The position numbers were made by a program, and so were the translations under genes. Of a stretch of DNA of 64,000 bases, positions 7,677-16,131 are shown piece after piece. The stretch covers positions 11,762 through 75,761 of the forward strand of contig JAEYRU010000231.1 of the NCBI GenBank assembly GCA_023435335.1, in the 5' to 3' direction. Source of the stretch: Pseudomonadota bacterium. Lineage in GTDB: Bacteria; Pseudomonadota; Alphaproteobacteria; Rhizobiales; Rhizobiaceae. The notes below the pieces were generated by a model. The model was not told the DNA's origin. It searched no databases and saw only the letters and a program-made list of their open reading frames with translations. Each line of letters begins with the position of its first letter. Within the stretch, counting starts at the first letter, position 1.

Positions 7677-9011
7677 TCACTCGTGCTTGCCGAGGCCGTA
7701 TCGCTGCATCTTCTCGTACAGCGTCTTCCGGGAGATGCCGAGCGCTTCATAAACGGGCTTGAGCCCGCCTGCGCTGTTGCGGATGGCGCCCGAGATCACG
7801 GATTTTTCGAAGGCGGCGACGCGCTGGGCTAAAGTCATGCCGGGGTGAGTGTCGGGAAGCAGAGCATCCCCGGAGCTTGAATCGAGACCTAGCACGAACC
7901 TGTCCGCTGCATTGCGCAATTCACGGACATTTCCCGGCCAGGTCCTATGCGCGAGTCCTGCGAGAACCTCCGGCGGAACTTCCATGCTTTCGCGCCGATA
8001 GCGGGCCGAAGCCTCAGCGACGAGCTGCAGGAAGAGGAGCGGGATGTCCTCGCGGCGCTGGTCGAGCGGAGGCATTTTGAGGGTCACGACCGCCAGCCGA
8101 TAGAGCAGGTCGGCGCGGAATCGTCCGGCCGCCACCTCTGCCTCAAGGTCGACCTTGCTGGTGGCGATGAAACGCACATCAAGCGGCACCGCCTCGTTGG
8201 AACCAAGCCGGGTAATCACGCGCTCCTCGATGACGCGAAGCAGCTTCGCCTGCAGGGCGAGCGGCATCGAGCTGATCTCGTCGAGCAGGACGGTGCCGCC
8301 CCGCGCATGCTCGAATTTGCCGTAGCGTGGCCGCAGCGCGCCCGCGAATGCGCCCGCCTCGTGGCCAAAGAGCTCGCTCTCGATCAGGGCTTCGGGCAGC
8401 GCGGCGCAGTTGATCGCGACCAGCGGTCGAGCGGCGCGGGAGCTGGAGTCATGCAGGGCGCGCGCGGCAACCTCCTTCCCAGTGCCGGTATCGCCTACGA
8501 TGAGCACGTCGGCATCGGTGGCGGCCAGAGCCCGCAACTGATAGCGCAGGTCGATCATCGCCTGGACGCGGCCGGGCAGACGCGCCTCGATGTCGTCGCG
8601 ACGGCCAGCCGCCGCGCGCAAGCGACGGTTCTCCAGGATCAGGGAGCGGCGATCGGCTGCTCTTGTCACAACATCGGTCAGGTGCTGCGCCTTGAAGGGC
8701 TTTTCTATGAAATCGTAGGCGCCTTCGCGCATGGCGCGCACGGCAAGCTGGACGTCCGCATGGCCGGTGACCAGGATTACCGGAACGTCCGGGTCGATCT
8801 CCCGGATGCGGCCCATCAGTGTCATGCCGTCCATTCCGGGCATGCGGATATCGGTAACGACCACACCGCTGAAGCCGTACCCGACCGTTTCCAGAGCCGG
8901 CTCGCCTGCGGCGAGGGCAGAAACGTCGAAGCCCGCCAGCTCCAGCGTCTGCGCGGCGGAAATACGCAGATCCTCCTCGTCGTCGACGAGGAGCACGCGC
9001 GCCGGCGTCAC
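7677..9011 (-). CDS. dctD: DctD-type sigma-54-dependent response regulator
   Basis: This 444-residue NtrC-family activator has three parts. The receiver domain has phospho-acceptor Asp54 (VVTDIRMPG) and Lys104. The AAA+ domain has Walker A GDTGTGKE (173-180) and Walker B VLLDE (241-245). The C-terminal Fis-type helix-turn-helix is around GISRKTLYEKMQ. In rhizobia DctD, phosphorylated by DctB, activates sigma-54 promoters of C4-dicarboxylate uptake genes. Here the sigma-54 contact loop reads GAFAGA (220-225) instead of the consensus GAFTGA. The GTG start overlaps the dctB stop by four bases (GTGA). The genes downstream encode a TAXI-type TRAP system, so the regulon probably includes that transporter. 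Confidence 0.9.
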   Translation of the reverse strand: MTPARVLLVDDEEDLRISAAQTLELAGFDVSALAAGEPALETVGYGFSGVVVTDIRMPGMDGMTLMGRIREIDPDVPVILVTGHADVQLAVRAMREGAYDFIEKPFKAQHLTDVVTRAADRRSLILENRRLRAAAGRRDDIEARLPGRVQAMIDLRYQLRALAATDADVLIVGDTGTGKEVAARALHDSSSRAARPLVAINCAALPEALIESELFGHEAGAFAGALRPRYGKFEHARGGTVLLDEISSMPLALQAKLLRVIEERVITRLGSNEAVPLDVRFIATSKVDLEAEVAAGRFRADLLYRLAVVTLKMPPLDQRREDIPLLFLQLVAEASARYRRESMEVPPEVLAGLAHRTWPGNVRELRNAADRFVLGLDSSSGDALLPDTHPGMTLAQRVAAFEKSVISGAIRNSAGGLKPVYEALGISRKTLYEKMQRYGLGKHE

Positions 9012-10888
9012 TCGGCGGCCTCCACCGCGGGCTCAGCGGGGTCCACAGCTCCGTCGAGAATGACCTTGAACAGGGCGCCGCCCTCCGGGTGGTTCTCTAT
9101 CGTCAGCGTCCCACCGAAATCCTTGACGATGTTATAGGTAATAGACAGTCCGAGGCCCAGGCCCTTTCCGACGCCCTTGGTGGTGAAGAAGGGATCGAAT
9201 ATGCGTTCGGCGACCGAAGCCGGGACGCCGGAGCCGCGGTCGCGCACCGAGAGCGTCACCTTGCCCTGGGAGGAGCGGGCCACAAGATCGATCGTGCGGT
9301 CGGGCAACCCATCCACGGCGTCGGCTGCATTGGCGATCAGATTGACCAATACCTGCTGCAGCCGGACTACGCCGGCGGTCACCACGGGCGACGGCTCGCC
9401 AAGGTCGATGCGGAGTTCAGCGCCAGCGGCCTTCAGCCGCCAGTCCACGATCTCCAGCGTGTCGCGAACCACCTCGGCCACGGATACCCGGGCCAGCTTC
9501 TCGTTGGGCTTGCGTGCGAAATTGCGCAGATGCCGGGCGATGGACGCCATGCGCTCTGTCAGGCTGGATATGCGCAGCATGTTGGCGCGCGCGTCGGGCA
9601 CGCGACCCCGATCGATCAGGGTCGCGGCATTGTCCGCATAGGTCCGGACCGCCGTCAGCGGCTGGTTGAACTCATGGCTGAGCGCCGCCGCCATCTGCCC
9701 GAGCGCGGCGAGCTTGCCGGCCTGGATGAGGTCGGCCTGTGTCTGGCGCAAACGGATTTCCGTGGCAGTGCGTTCGGCAACCTCGGTCGCTAGGCGGCGG
9801 TTGGCCTCTGCAAGATCGGCAGTCCGCTCTTCGACACGGTGCTCCAGCTGTTCGCGGGCGCTGCGCTGCAGCTCCATGCGCTCTGCGAGCCGGGCGCGGC
9901 GCTGCAGGACGATCGCAGTTGCGAGCATAGCAAGGGCAATCAGCAAGAAGGCGCCTGCCACGCGGACGCGTGCCGAGAGATATAGTGGCGCAGTGTCGAG
10001 GAGGACCTTCACGGTCCACTCGGCCTCCGGCATGTGCTCCTCAATCACCAAGTACTCCGACGCCTCCGCGCCGCTTCCGATCGTCATAAGACCGTATCTG
10101 TCGCGGTAGACGGAACGCTCGACCGGCAGTTCGCGCAAGGTGGCGTTAGCGTAGCGGCGCGAATTCTCGGTTCGCGCAAGGCGATCAGGCGTTAGGGCCA
10201 GCAGGCCTGTGTAGAGCCAGTCCTTGCGGCTGGTCATGAAGACGATGCCCTCGGGATCCGAGATCACGAGCTCGTAGTCGCCGCCCGACCAGGAGGCTTC
10301 GATGGGCTCGATATCCACTTTGACGACGACAACTCCGGCGATGCTGTTCTCCAGCCGCACCGGCGAGGCAAAGTAGTAGCCGCGCTTGAGCGAGGTCGTT
10401 CCAAGCGCGAAGAAGCGGCCCTGTCCGCCAGCGAGCGCGTCCTGGAAATAGGGCCGGTAAGAAAAGTTCTCGCCGACGAAGCTGGCGGCTCCGTCATGAT
10501 TGCTGGCGGCAATCGTTTCGCCGTCCGGCATCATCACGTAGATGTCGGACGATTCCAGCTCGGAGTTGATCGCCTTGAGATAGCCGTTGATCGCGGCGCG
10601 CCGTTGCGGCGTGGGGTCGGTCACCAGTTCCCTGATGTGGTCGTAATCGGCGATCAGCCGCGGGAGAGACTCATAGCGACGCATGTGGCCGCGCAGAGCC
10701 AATACAGCGAGCCGAAGGGTGCTCTGGCCGCGCGCCGAGGCCTCCTCCAGGGCGTTCTGGGTAGCATAGGGGCTGCCGAAGACAAGGATTGCCGCCGTTA
10801 CCGCGGCGAGAAGCAGCGCCGCCGCAATACGTCCCGCCCTGCCGGACAGCAACTTCGTTCGGCCTTCTCGCGCCAACTCCGGCTCCAC
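9008..10888 (-). CDS. dctB: DctB-type sensor histidine kinase
   Basis: This membrane sensor kinase of about 626 residues is cotranscribed with dctD. It has an N-terminal membrane helix (RIAAALLLAAVTAAILVFG), a periplasmic double-PDC/Cache-type sensor region of about 250 residues as in rhizobial DctB, and a second helix (FLLIALAMLATAIVL). A coiled-coil linker (HRVEERTADLAEANRRLA) leads to the H-box LSHEFNQPLTAVRTY and to the HATPase_c domain (NLIANAADA, DRGSGV, KGLGLGLSI). The start is uncertain: the frame is open to a TTG at 10939, but a perfect TATAAT lies inside that stretch (10915-10910). GTG at 10888 or TTG at 10852 (preceded by GAGAAGG) are better candidates. Ligand specificity cannot be read. 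Confidence 0.88.
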   Translation of the reverse strand: MEPELAREGRTKLLSGRAGRIAAALLLAAVTAAILVFGSPYATQNALEEASARGQSTLRLAVLALRGHMRRYESLPRLIADYDHIRELVTDPTPQRRAAINGYLKAINSELESSDIYVMMPDGETIAASNHDGAASFVGENFSYRPYFQDALAGGQGRFFALGTTSLKRGYYFASPVRLENSIAGVVVVKVDIEPIEASWSGGDYELVISDPEGIVFMTSRKDWLYTGLLALTPDRLARTENSRRYANATLRELPVERSVYRDRYGLMTIGSGAEASEYLVIEEHMPEAEWTVKVLLDTAPLYLSARVRVAGAFLLIALAMLATAIVLQRRARLAERMELQRSAREQLEHRVEERTADLAEANRRLATEVAERTATEIRLRQTQADLIQAGKLAALGQMAAALSHEFNQPLTAVRTYADNAATLIDRGRVPDARANMLRISSLTERMASIARHLRNFARKPNEKLARVSVAEVVRDTLEIVDWRLKAAGAELRIDLGEPSPVVTAGVVRLQQVLVNLIANAADAVDGLPDRTIDLVARSSQGKVTLSVRDRGSGVPASVAERIFDPFFTTKGVGKGLGLGLSITYNIVKDFGGTLTIENHPEGGALFKVILDGAVDPAEPAVEAAE

Positions 10889-10909
10889 GCCATACACGAT
10901 CGAGCCGGT

Positions 10910-10939
10910 ATTATAGGCGCTGGCGCGATGGCGGCACAA
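10910..10939 (-). promoter_or_regulatory. Candidate dctBD promoter
   Basis: On the minus strand a TTGTGC box (10939-10934) is followed after 18 bp by an exact TATAAT (10915-10910). It lies just upstream of the likely dctB starts and faces away from the adenine deaminase gene. The -35 match is weak; the -10 match is exact. Confidence 0.4.
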
Positions 10940-11017
10940 TCTTTCGCGCCGGCTGCCGATCGGAACTGGTCAAATCTCCCGCGCCTTGGCACATTCGCCG
11001 CGAAAAGGAGTACTTGC

Positions 11018-12829
11018 ATGGCGAAATCGAACGTGGCGGTTGGACCGAAGCCCTGGGTGAAGGTCGCGACGCATCTGGTGGATGTTGCCATGGGGCGCGC
11101 TCCGGCCGACCTTGTGGTGCGGAACGGCCGCTGGGTGAACGTGCATTCGGGCGAGATCATCCCCGGAACCGACCTCGCGATCGCGGAGGGGCGGTTCGCC
11201 TATTGCGGGCCAGACGCCAGCCATTCAATCGGCAAGGGCACCAAGGTGGTGGACGCCGGCGGCCGCTATCTCGTGCCGGGCCTGTGCGACGGGCACATGC
11301 ATGTCGAGAGCGGCATGGTGACGGTGACCGAGTTCTGCCGCGCCGTCATCCCGCACGGGACCACGTCGATGTTCATCGATCCGCACGAGATCGCCAACGT
11401 TCTGGGGCTCGAGGGCGTCCGGCTGATGCATGACGAGGCAGCAGCGATGCCGATCAACGTCTATGTGCAGATGCCGTCCTGCGTGCCCTCAGCGCCCGGG
11501 CTAGAGAACGCCGGCGCGGAGATCACGCCGCCGGACGTGGCGGAGGCGATGAGCTGGCCGCAGATCATCGGGCTGGGCGAGGTGATGAACTTCCCGGGCG
11601 TGGCGGCCAACGACCCGACCATGGTCGGCGGCATCAGGGAGACAGTCAGGGCGGGCAAGACCGTCGGCGGCCACTATGCCTCGCCGGATCTGGGGCTGCC
11701 GTTCCACGGATACGTCGCCGGCGGCCCCGAGGACGATCACGAGGGCACACGCGCGGAGGACGCCATCGCGCGCGTGCGCCAGGGCATGAAGGCGATGCTG
11801 CGGCTCGGCTCGGCCTGGTACGACGTCGCCAGCCAGATCAAGGCGGTGACGGAGTTGGGGCTCGACCCGCGCAATTTCATCCTGTGCACCGACGATAGCC
11901 ATTCCGGGACGCTGGTGAACGACGGCCACATGGACCGCGTGGTGCGCCACGCCATCGCGCAGGGGCTGAAGCCGGTGACGGCGATCCAGATGGCGACGAT
12001 CAACACGGCGCAACATTTCCGGCTGGAGCGCGAGCTCGGCTCCATCACGCCGGGCCGGCGGGCCGATTTCCTGCTGGTATCCAATCTCGCGGAACTGACC
12101 ATCGACGAGGTTTTCGCGCGCGGCGTGCGGCTGGCGCAAGCCGGACGGCTGGGCGCGGACATCCCAGCTTGCGCGTATCCGGCGTCGGCCAAGGACACGG
12201 TCAGGCTCGGAAAACGGCTCTCGGCATCGGATTTCGACATCCCGGCTCCTCAGGGGGCGAACGAGGTGCGGGTGCGTGTGATCGGCGTGATCGAGAACCA
12301 GGCGCCGACCAAGGCTTTGGAAGCCGATCTCCCGGTGAAGGACGGGATGGTCGAAATGGACCGCCGCAACGATATCTGCCAGATCGCGCTGGTGGAGCGG
12401 CATCGCGGAACGGGGGCTGTCACGAATGGCTTCGTATCCGGCTTCGGCTACATGAAGGACTGCGCCATGGCCTCGACCGTGGTGCATGATTCACACCACA
12501 TGATCGTGGTGGGCACCAACAAGGCAGACATGGCGGCGGCCGCCAACATCCTCGGCAAGGTGGGCGGCGGCGTGGTGATGGTTTCCGGCGGCAAGCAGCT
12601 TGCGCTGGTGGAAATGCCGATCGCCGGCCTGATGTCGGACGAGCGGGCCGAAATAGTGGCCGAGAAGGCGGCGATGCTGACCGAGGCGATGCGGCAGATG
12701 GGTTGCACGCTCAACAACGCTTACATGCAGCACTCGCTGCTGGCGCTGGTGGTGATCCCCGAACTGCGCATTTCGGACGCGGGCATCATCGACGTCACCA
12801 AGTTCGCCAAGGTCGATCTTTTCGTATAG
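11018..12829 (+). CDS. ade: Adenine deaminase
   Basis: This 603-residue amidohydrolase-superfamily enzyme converts adenine to hypoxanthine in purine salvage. The start ATG at 11018 follows AAAAGGAG with 7-bp spacing; the frame is open further upstream but overlaps the divergent kinase gene. Visible features are the metal-binding DGHMHVESGM, the segment IDPHEIANVLG, the invariant GLGEVMN, and CTDDSHSGTLVNDGHMD near the middle. The C-terminal Ade-specific region contains NDICQIALVERH and SGGKQLALVEMPI. The length suits the Ade family (about 580-600). It ends 6 bp from the convergent trkH, with no room for a separate terminator. Confidence 0.93.
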   Translation: MAKSNVAVGPKPWVKVATHLVDVAMGRAPADLVVRNGRWVNVHSGEIIPGTDLAIAEGRFAYCGPDASHSIGKGTKVVDAGGRYLVPGLCDGHMHVESGMVTVTEFCRAVIPHGTTSMFIDPHEIANVLGLEGVRLMHDEAAAMPINVYVQMPSCVPSAPGLENAGAEITPPDVAEAMSWPQIIGLGEVMNFPGVAANDPTMVGGIRETVRAGKTVGGHYASPDLGLPFHGYVAGGPEDDHEGTRAEDAIARVRQGMKAMLRLGSAWYDVASQIKAVTELGLDPRNFILCTDDSHSGTLVNDGHMDRVVRHAIAQGLKPVTAIQMATINTAQHFRLERELGSITPGRRADFLLVSNLAELTIDEVFARGVRLAQAGRLGADIPACAYPASAKDTVRLGKRLSASDFDIPAPQGANEVRVRVIGVIENQAPTKALEADLPVKDGMVEMDRRNDICQIALVERHRGTGAVTNGFVSGFGYMKDCAMASTVVHDSHHMIVVGTNKADMAAAANILGKVGGGVVMVSGGKQLALVEMPIAGLMSDERAEIVAEKAAMLTEAMRQMGCTLNNAYMQHSLLALVVIPELRISDAGIIDVTKFAKVDLFV

Positions 12830-12835
12830 CAGCGG

Positions 12836-14293
12836 CTACCGGCTCCAGAACACCGGCGTGAAGATCACGAGCACAGCGAGAATCTCCAGGCGCCCCAGCA
12901 GCATGGCGAAGGCCAGTATCAGCTTCGCCGTGTCCGGGAGGGCGGAGAAATTGCCGGCCGGCCCGACCACATCGCCGAGCGCGGGTCCGACGTTCGTCAG
13001 GTTGGAGAGGGAGGCCGTGATGGAGGTGACAAAATCAAGGCCTGTCGCGGCCAACAGAACCGTGAAGATCGCCCATACGATAAAGAAGGCCGCGATGAAA
13101 AGCACGACGGCGCGCTGCGTATCGTCATCCACCGGGCGGTCCCCGTAACGCACCGTCAGCACCGTGTTGGGATAGACCAGCTTGCGTAGGCCGTTGGCGA
13201 GCAGTTCGAAGAGGATGAGGAAGCGATATGCCTTGATGGCGCCGGTGGTGGAACCGGAGCAGCCGCCGAGGAAGGTCGCCACGAAAGCGCAGGCGACCAC
13301 GAAGGGCCCCCACTGGCTGTAGTCGCTGCTGGCGTAGCCAGTCGTGGTGATGAGCGAGGTGAAGTTGAAGGCAGAGTGCGTAAGCGCTTCGAAGAACGGC
13401 GTGTCGGAGGTAAGCCGCAGATAGATGGCGACGGCGACGACGAAGGCTGCGAGATATGCGCCGAACACCCGGATCTGTGGATCCGACAGGGCGTCGAGCC
13501 GGCCTCGCGCGATAAACAGGATCAGAATCGTAAACGGCAGCGCGCCGATGAACATGAACACGATGCTGATCCACAGCACCGGGAGGTTGGCTGCAAAGTG
13601 GCCCATCGAAGCGTCGCGGGTGGAGTACCCGCCGGTCGACACCGTGGTCATCGCATGGTTGATCGCGTCGAATCCGGTCATCCCGGCGGCGGCGTAGAGA
13701 ATGGTGCAGGCTGCGGTAAGTGCTGAGTATATGACGAGCAGGCTAACTGCATACGTCGAGAACCGGGCGAAGGGGCGCTCGTCCGTGCTCGACGACTCGA
13801 TGTTGAAATAAGACAGGCTGCCGATGTTCAGCAAAGGCAGCACGAAGATGCCGAAGGCGATGACACCTAGCCCGCCCATCCATTGCAGCAGCGAGCGCCA
13901 CATCAATATTCCGGGCGGCAGCCCGTCGAGACCTGAAATGACGGTGCCGCCCGTCGTCGTCAGTCCCGAAACCGATTCGAAGAAGGCGTCGGCAATACCC
14001 ATCTCGAGCGACGAAGCCATGAAGGGTACGGTGCCGACGAGGCAGGTGGTGAGCCAGAGCAGGTTCACCACCAGGAAGCCGAAGCGCACCGAGATCGCCG
14101 GCGGGCGCCCCTGGGTGGCCAGGGCCACCGCAAGGCCGAGGCCGCCGGTGAACAGCGAGGAGAAGGCGAAAACCTGCCAGTCGCGGTTGCCGTAGTAGAG
14201 ATCGACCGCCGCCGGAATCAGCATGGCGAAGGCGAGGTAGATCGCAAAAACCGAAGCGACGTGGATCGCGGCGCGGACAGCGAGGTATTGCAC
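12836..14293 (-). CDS. TrkH-family potassium uptake membrane subunit
   Basis: This 485-residue inner-membrane protein belongs to the TrkH/KtrB superfamily of potassium-translocating subunits. It has repeated membrane-pore-membrane units. Pore-loop filter sequences are visible as GLTTTGGTVISG, TTVSTGGYSTRD, ITTTGYASSDY and LTNVGPALG. The conserved GGCSGSTTGAIK segment follows the third pore. A cytoplasmic NAD-binding partner (TrkA) would normally gate it; none is encoded here. The start is a GTG with GAGG about ten bases upstream. The gene is convergent with adenine deaminase and shows no functional link to it. Confidence 0.92.
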   Translation of the reverse strand: MQYLAVRAAIHVASVFAIYLAFAMLIPAAVDLYYGNRDWQVFAFSSLFTGGLGLAVALATQGRPPAISVRFGFLVVNLLWLTTCLVGTVPFMASSLEMGIADAFFESVSGLTTTGGTVISGLDGLPPGILMWRSLLQWMGGLGVIAFGIFVLPLLNIGSLSYFNIESSSTDERPFARFSTYAVSLLVIYSALTAACTILYAAAGMTGFDAINHAMTTVSTGGYSTRDASMGHFAANLPVLWISIVFMFIGALPFTILILFIARGRLDALSDPQIRVFGAYLAAFVVAVAIYLRLTSDTPFFEALTHSAFNFTSLITTTGYASSDYSQWGPFVVACAFVATFLGGCSGSTTGAIKAYRFLILFELLANGLRKLVYPNTVLTVRYGDRPVDDDTQRAVVLFIAAFFIVWAIFTVLLAATGLDFVTSITASLSNLTNVGPALGDVVGPAGNFSALPDTAKLILAFAMLLGRLEILAVLVIFTPVFWSR

Positions 14294-14440
14294 GAAATGG
14301 ATGCCTCATTTTCGCTCGTGCGGCGCTGCCCGAAGGTCCCCCGCGCGGGCGGAGAGTGGCCTCGCGACAGCGAATATGCAATAGCCGCGGAGGCCGCTCA
14401 GGGGCAAGCGGACAGTGGAGGCAGACAGGAGAAGCTACTG

Positions 14441-14977
14441 ATGACGGTGTACATCGTGCTCTTCCGCGGGGTCGGCGGCGCGACGCAGCTTCCGGTCAAG
14501 CCGCTGCGCGAAAAGCTGACCGAAGCAGGCTTCGACAAGGTCGCCACCTACATCAACAGCGGTAATGCCGTCCTAAGGAGTCGGTCGGGGCCCGAGAACG
14601 TCGCCTCCAAGGTCGCTGAAGTCTGCGCGCGCGAATTCGGCTTCGAGAAGGACGTGCATGTGCGCACTTCGGAAGAATGGCGTAAGCTGATTGCCAACAA
14701 CCCGTTTCCGAATGCGACCGCAACTCCGAAGTTCCTGCACGCCGCGGTACTCGCGTCGGAGCCGGAAAAGGGAAAAGTCCAATCACTGCGCACCTTTGTG
14801 TCCGAGGGTGAAGGTATCGAGATAGTCGGCCACGTTGCCTACCTGCACACTCCGCACGGGTTCGGCACGTCGAAACTGGCTGAGAAATTCGACAAGGGAA
14901 TCGGCGTCGCCAACACCGCTCGCAACTGGAACACAGTGCTGAAACTGATGGATCTTGCGGAAGCCGCTGGCCACTGA
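14441..14977 (+). CDS. DUF1697 domain protein
   Basis: This 178-residue cytoplasmic protein belongs to the DUF1697 family. The N-terminus (YIVLFRGVGGATQLPVKPLREKL) and the segment ATYINSGNAVLRS are the family hallmarks. The start at 14441 is preceded by ACAGGAGAAG, and no alternative start in this frame has a better site. The family is widespread, its function is unknown, and nothing in the neighbourhood (trkH divergent upstream, a carbonic anhydrase downstream) suggests one. It appears to be a single-gene unit. Confidence 0.85.
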   Translation: MTVYIVLFRGVGGATQLPVKPLREKLTEAGFDKVATYINSGNAVLRSRSGPENVASKVAEVCAREFGFEKDVHVRTSEEWRKLIANNPFPNATATPKFLHAAVLASEPEKGKVQSLRTFVSEGEGIEIVGHVAYLHTPHGFGTSKLAEKFDKGIGVANTARNWNTVLKLMDLAEAAGH

Positions 14978-15097
14978 CGACACGCTTACAAAGCAACCGC
15001 AGGCGCTCGCATTTCCTTAACCAGCCTTTTGGCGGTTCCTTGACCGCGGTTCCGCTGCGGCACATCGTGCGCACTGTTTCATCGAGGGGCCTGATTC

Positions 15098-15805
15098 ATG
15101 CTTACACGCCGTATGTTCTGCGGCTGCCTGCCGGCAGCCGTCGCGTCTTTCGCTGCCACCGGGGCCCTTGCCCAGTCGGACCAATGTGCGGTCTACGACC
15201 GAGCGCGGCAGCAGCAGGTAAGCCCGGACGAAGCCATCGCAATGCTGAAGGCGGGCAACGAACGTTTTCTCGCCAACGAGATGATAAACTGCGACCTGCT
15301 CGCGCAGGTAAAGGCCACCTCGACGGGGCAGGCGCCGTTTGCCGCCGTGGTGGGCTGCATGGATTCCCGGGTGCCGCCCGAACTGGTTTTCGACCAGCGC
15401 ATCGGCGACATCTTCTGCGCACGCATCGCAGGTAATTTCGTCAACACCGACTTCATCGGCAGCCTCGAATTCGCCACGAGGGTTGCCGGCGCGCGGGCCA
15501 TCGTTGTGCTAGGCCACTCGGAATGCGGCGCGATCAGGGGCGCCATCGACAATGTGGAGTTGGGGAACCTGACCGCCGCGCTGGCAAATATCCGGCCAGC
15601 CGTAGAAGCTACCAAGATCGATGGCGAGCGGAATTCGGCAAATGCGCGGTTCGTGCAGGCGGTTGCCGAAACCAACGCCCGGCTCGCGGCCGAGATGCTG
15701 ACTTCGCAGAGTCCGATCATGAAGGAGATGGTCGACGCCGGAGACCTCAAGATCGTCTGGGCGATGCACGACATCACCACGGGCCGGGTCGATTTCAGCG
15801 CCTGA
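15098..15805 (+). CDS. Exported beta-class carbonic anhydrase
   Basis: This 235-residue zinc enzyme interconverts CO2 and bicarbonate. The zinc ligands and catalytic dyad are visible: Cys87 and the Asp89/Arg91 pair in VGCMDSRVPPE, and His140 and Cys143 in LGHSECGAI. It begins with MLTRRMFCG and a hydrophobic stretch ending ALAQ (residues 23-26), so it should be exported, probably by Tat because the zinc site folds first (inference). Most bacterial beta-carbonic anhydrases are cytoplasmic, so the leader is notable. It has no operon partner; the next gene starts over 300 bp away. Confidence 0.92.
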   Translation: MLTRRMFCGCLPAAVASFAATGALAQSDQCAVYDRARQQQVSPDEAIAMLKAGNERFLANEMINCDLLAQVKATSTGQAPFAAVVGCMDSRVPPELVFDQRIGDIFCARIAGNFVNTDFIGSLEFATRVAGARAIVVLGHSECGAIRGAIDNVELGNLTAALANIRPAVEATKIDGERNSANARFVQAVAETNARLAAEMLTSQSPIMKEMVDAGDLKIVWAMHDITTGRVDFSA

Positions 15806-16131
15806 ATGAGTGCAGTATCGCTCGGTCGATTTCGCAGCGCACAAATAAGCGTTTGCATTTCGAGGCGAAGCGGCCCATATGAGCCCTACAAGGCGCATGG
15901 GCTGGCTTCGTCCGGCTTTTCCAATGGAACTGGTTGCGTCTGTTTCTCCTTGCACGATCCCTTAGGGTCACAGGGCGAAGAGTCTGCCGCATGATGCGGC
16001 GGCACGACAGCGCAGCCAGGCGGCAAATGTCGCCAGCCTCGTCGTTCTCCCAAATCACAGTCGCGCGGGTTGCGCCCCGCAGCGATCGAATGCGGCCTCG
16101 CGACGCGGCGCCGCCATGAAAGAGTTTGAAA
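15806..16131 (+). other. Long non-coding leader upstream of the DEAD-box helicase gene
   Basis: About 325 bp carry no convincing gene. It holds short hairpins (stem 15986-15991 with 15995-16000) and an 8-codon frame at 16116-16142 that overlaps the helicase start out of frame and has no ribosome binding site. The length and position suit a structured 5' leader, as on cold-induced helicase mRNAs in other bacteria (inference). Confidence 0.4.

Noticed and set aside
10496..11017. In-frame upstream extension of adenine deaminase into dctB
   Set aside because: The added residues match no family, overlap the kinase gene, and the ATG at 11018 has a good ribosome binding site.
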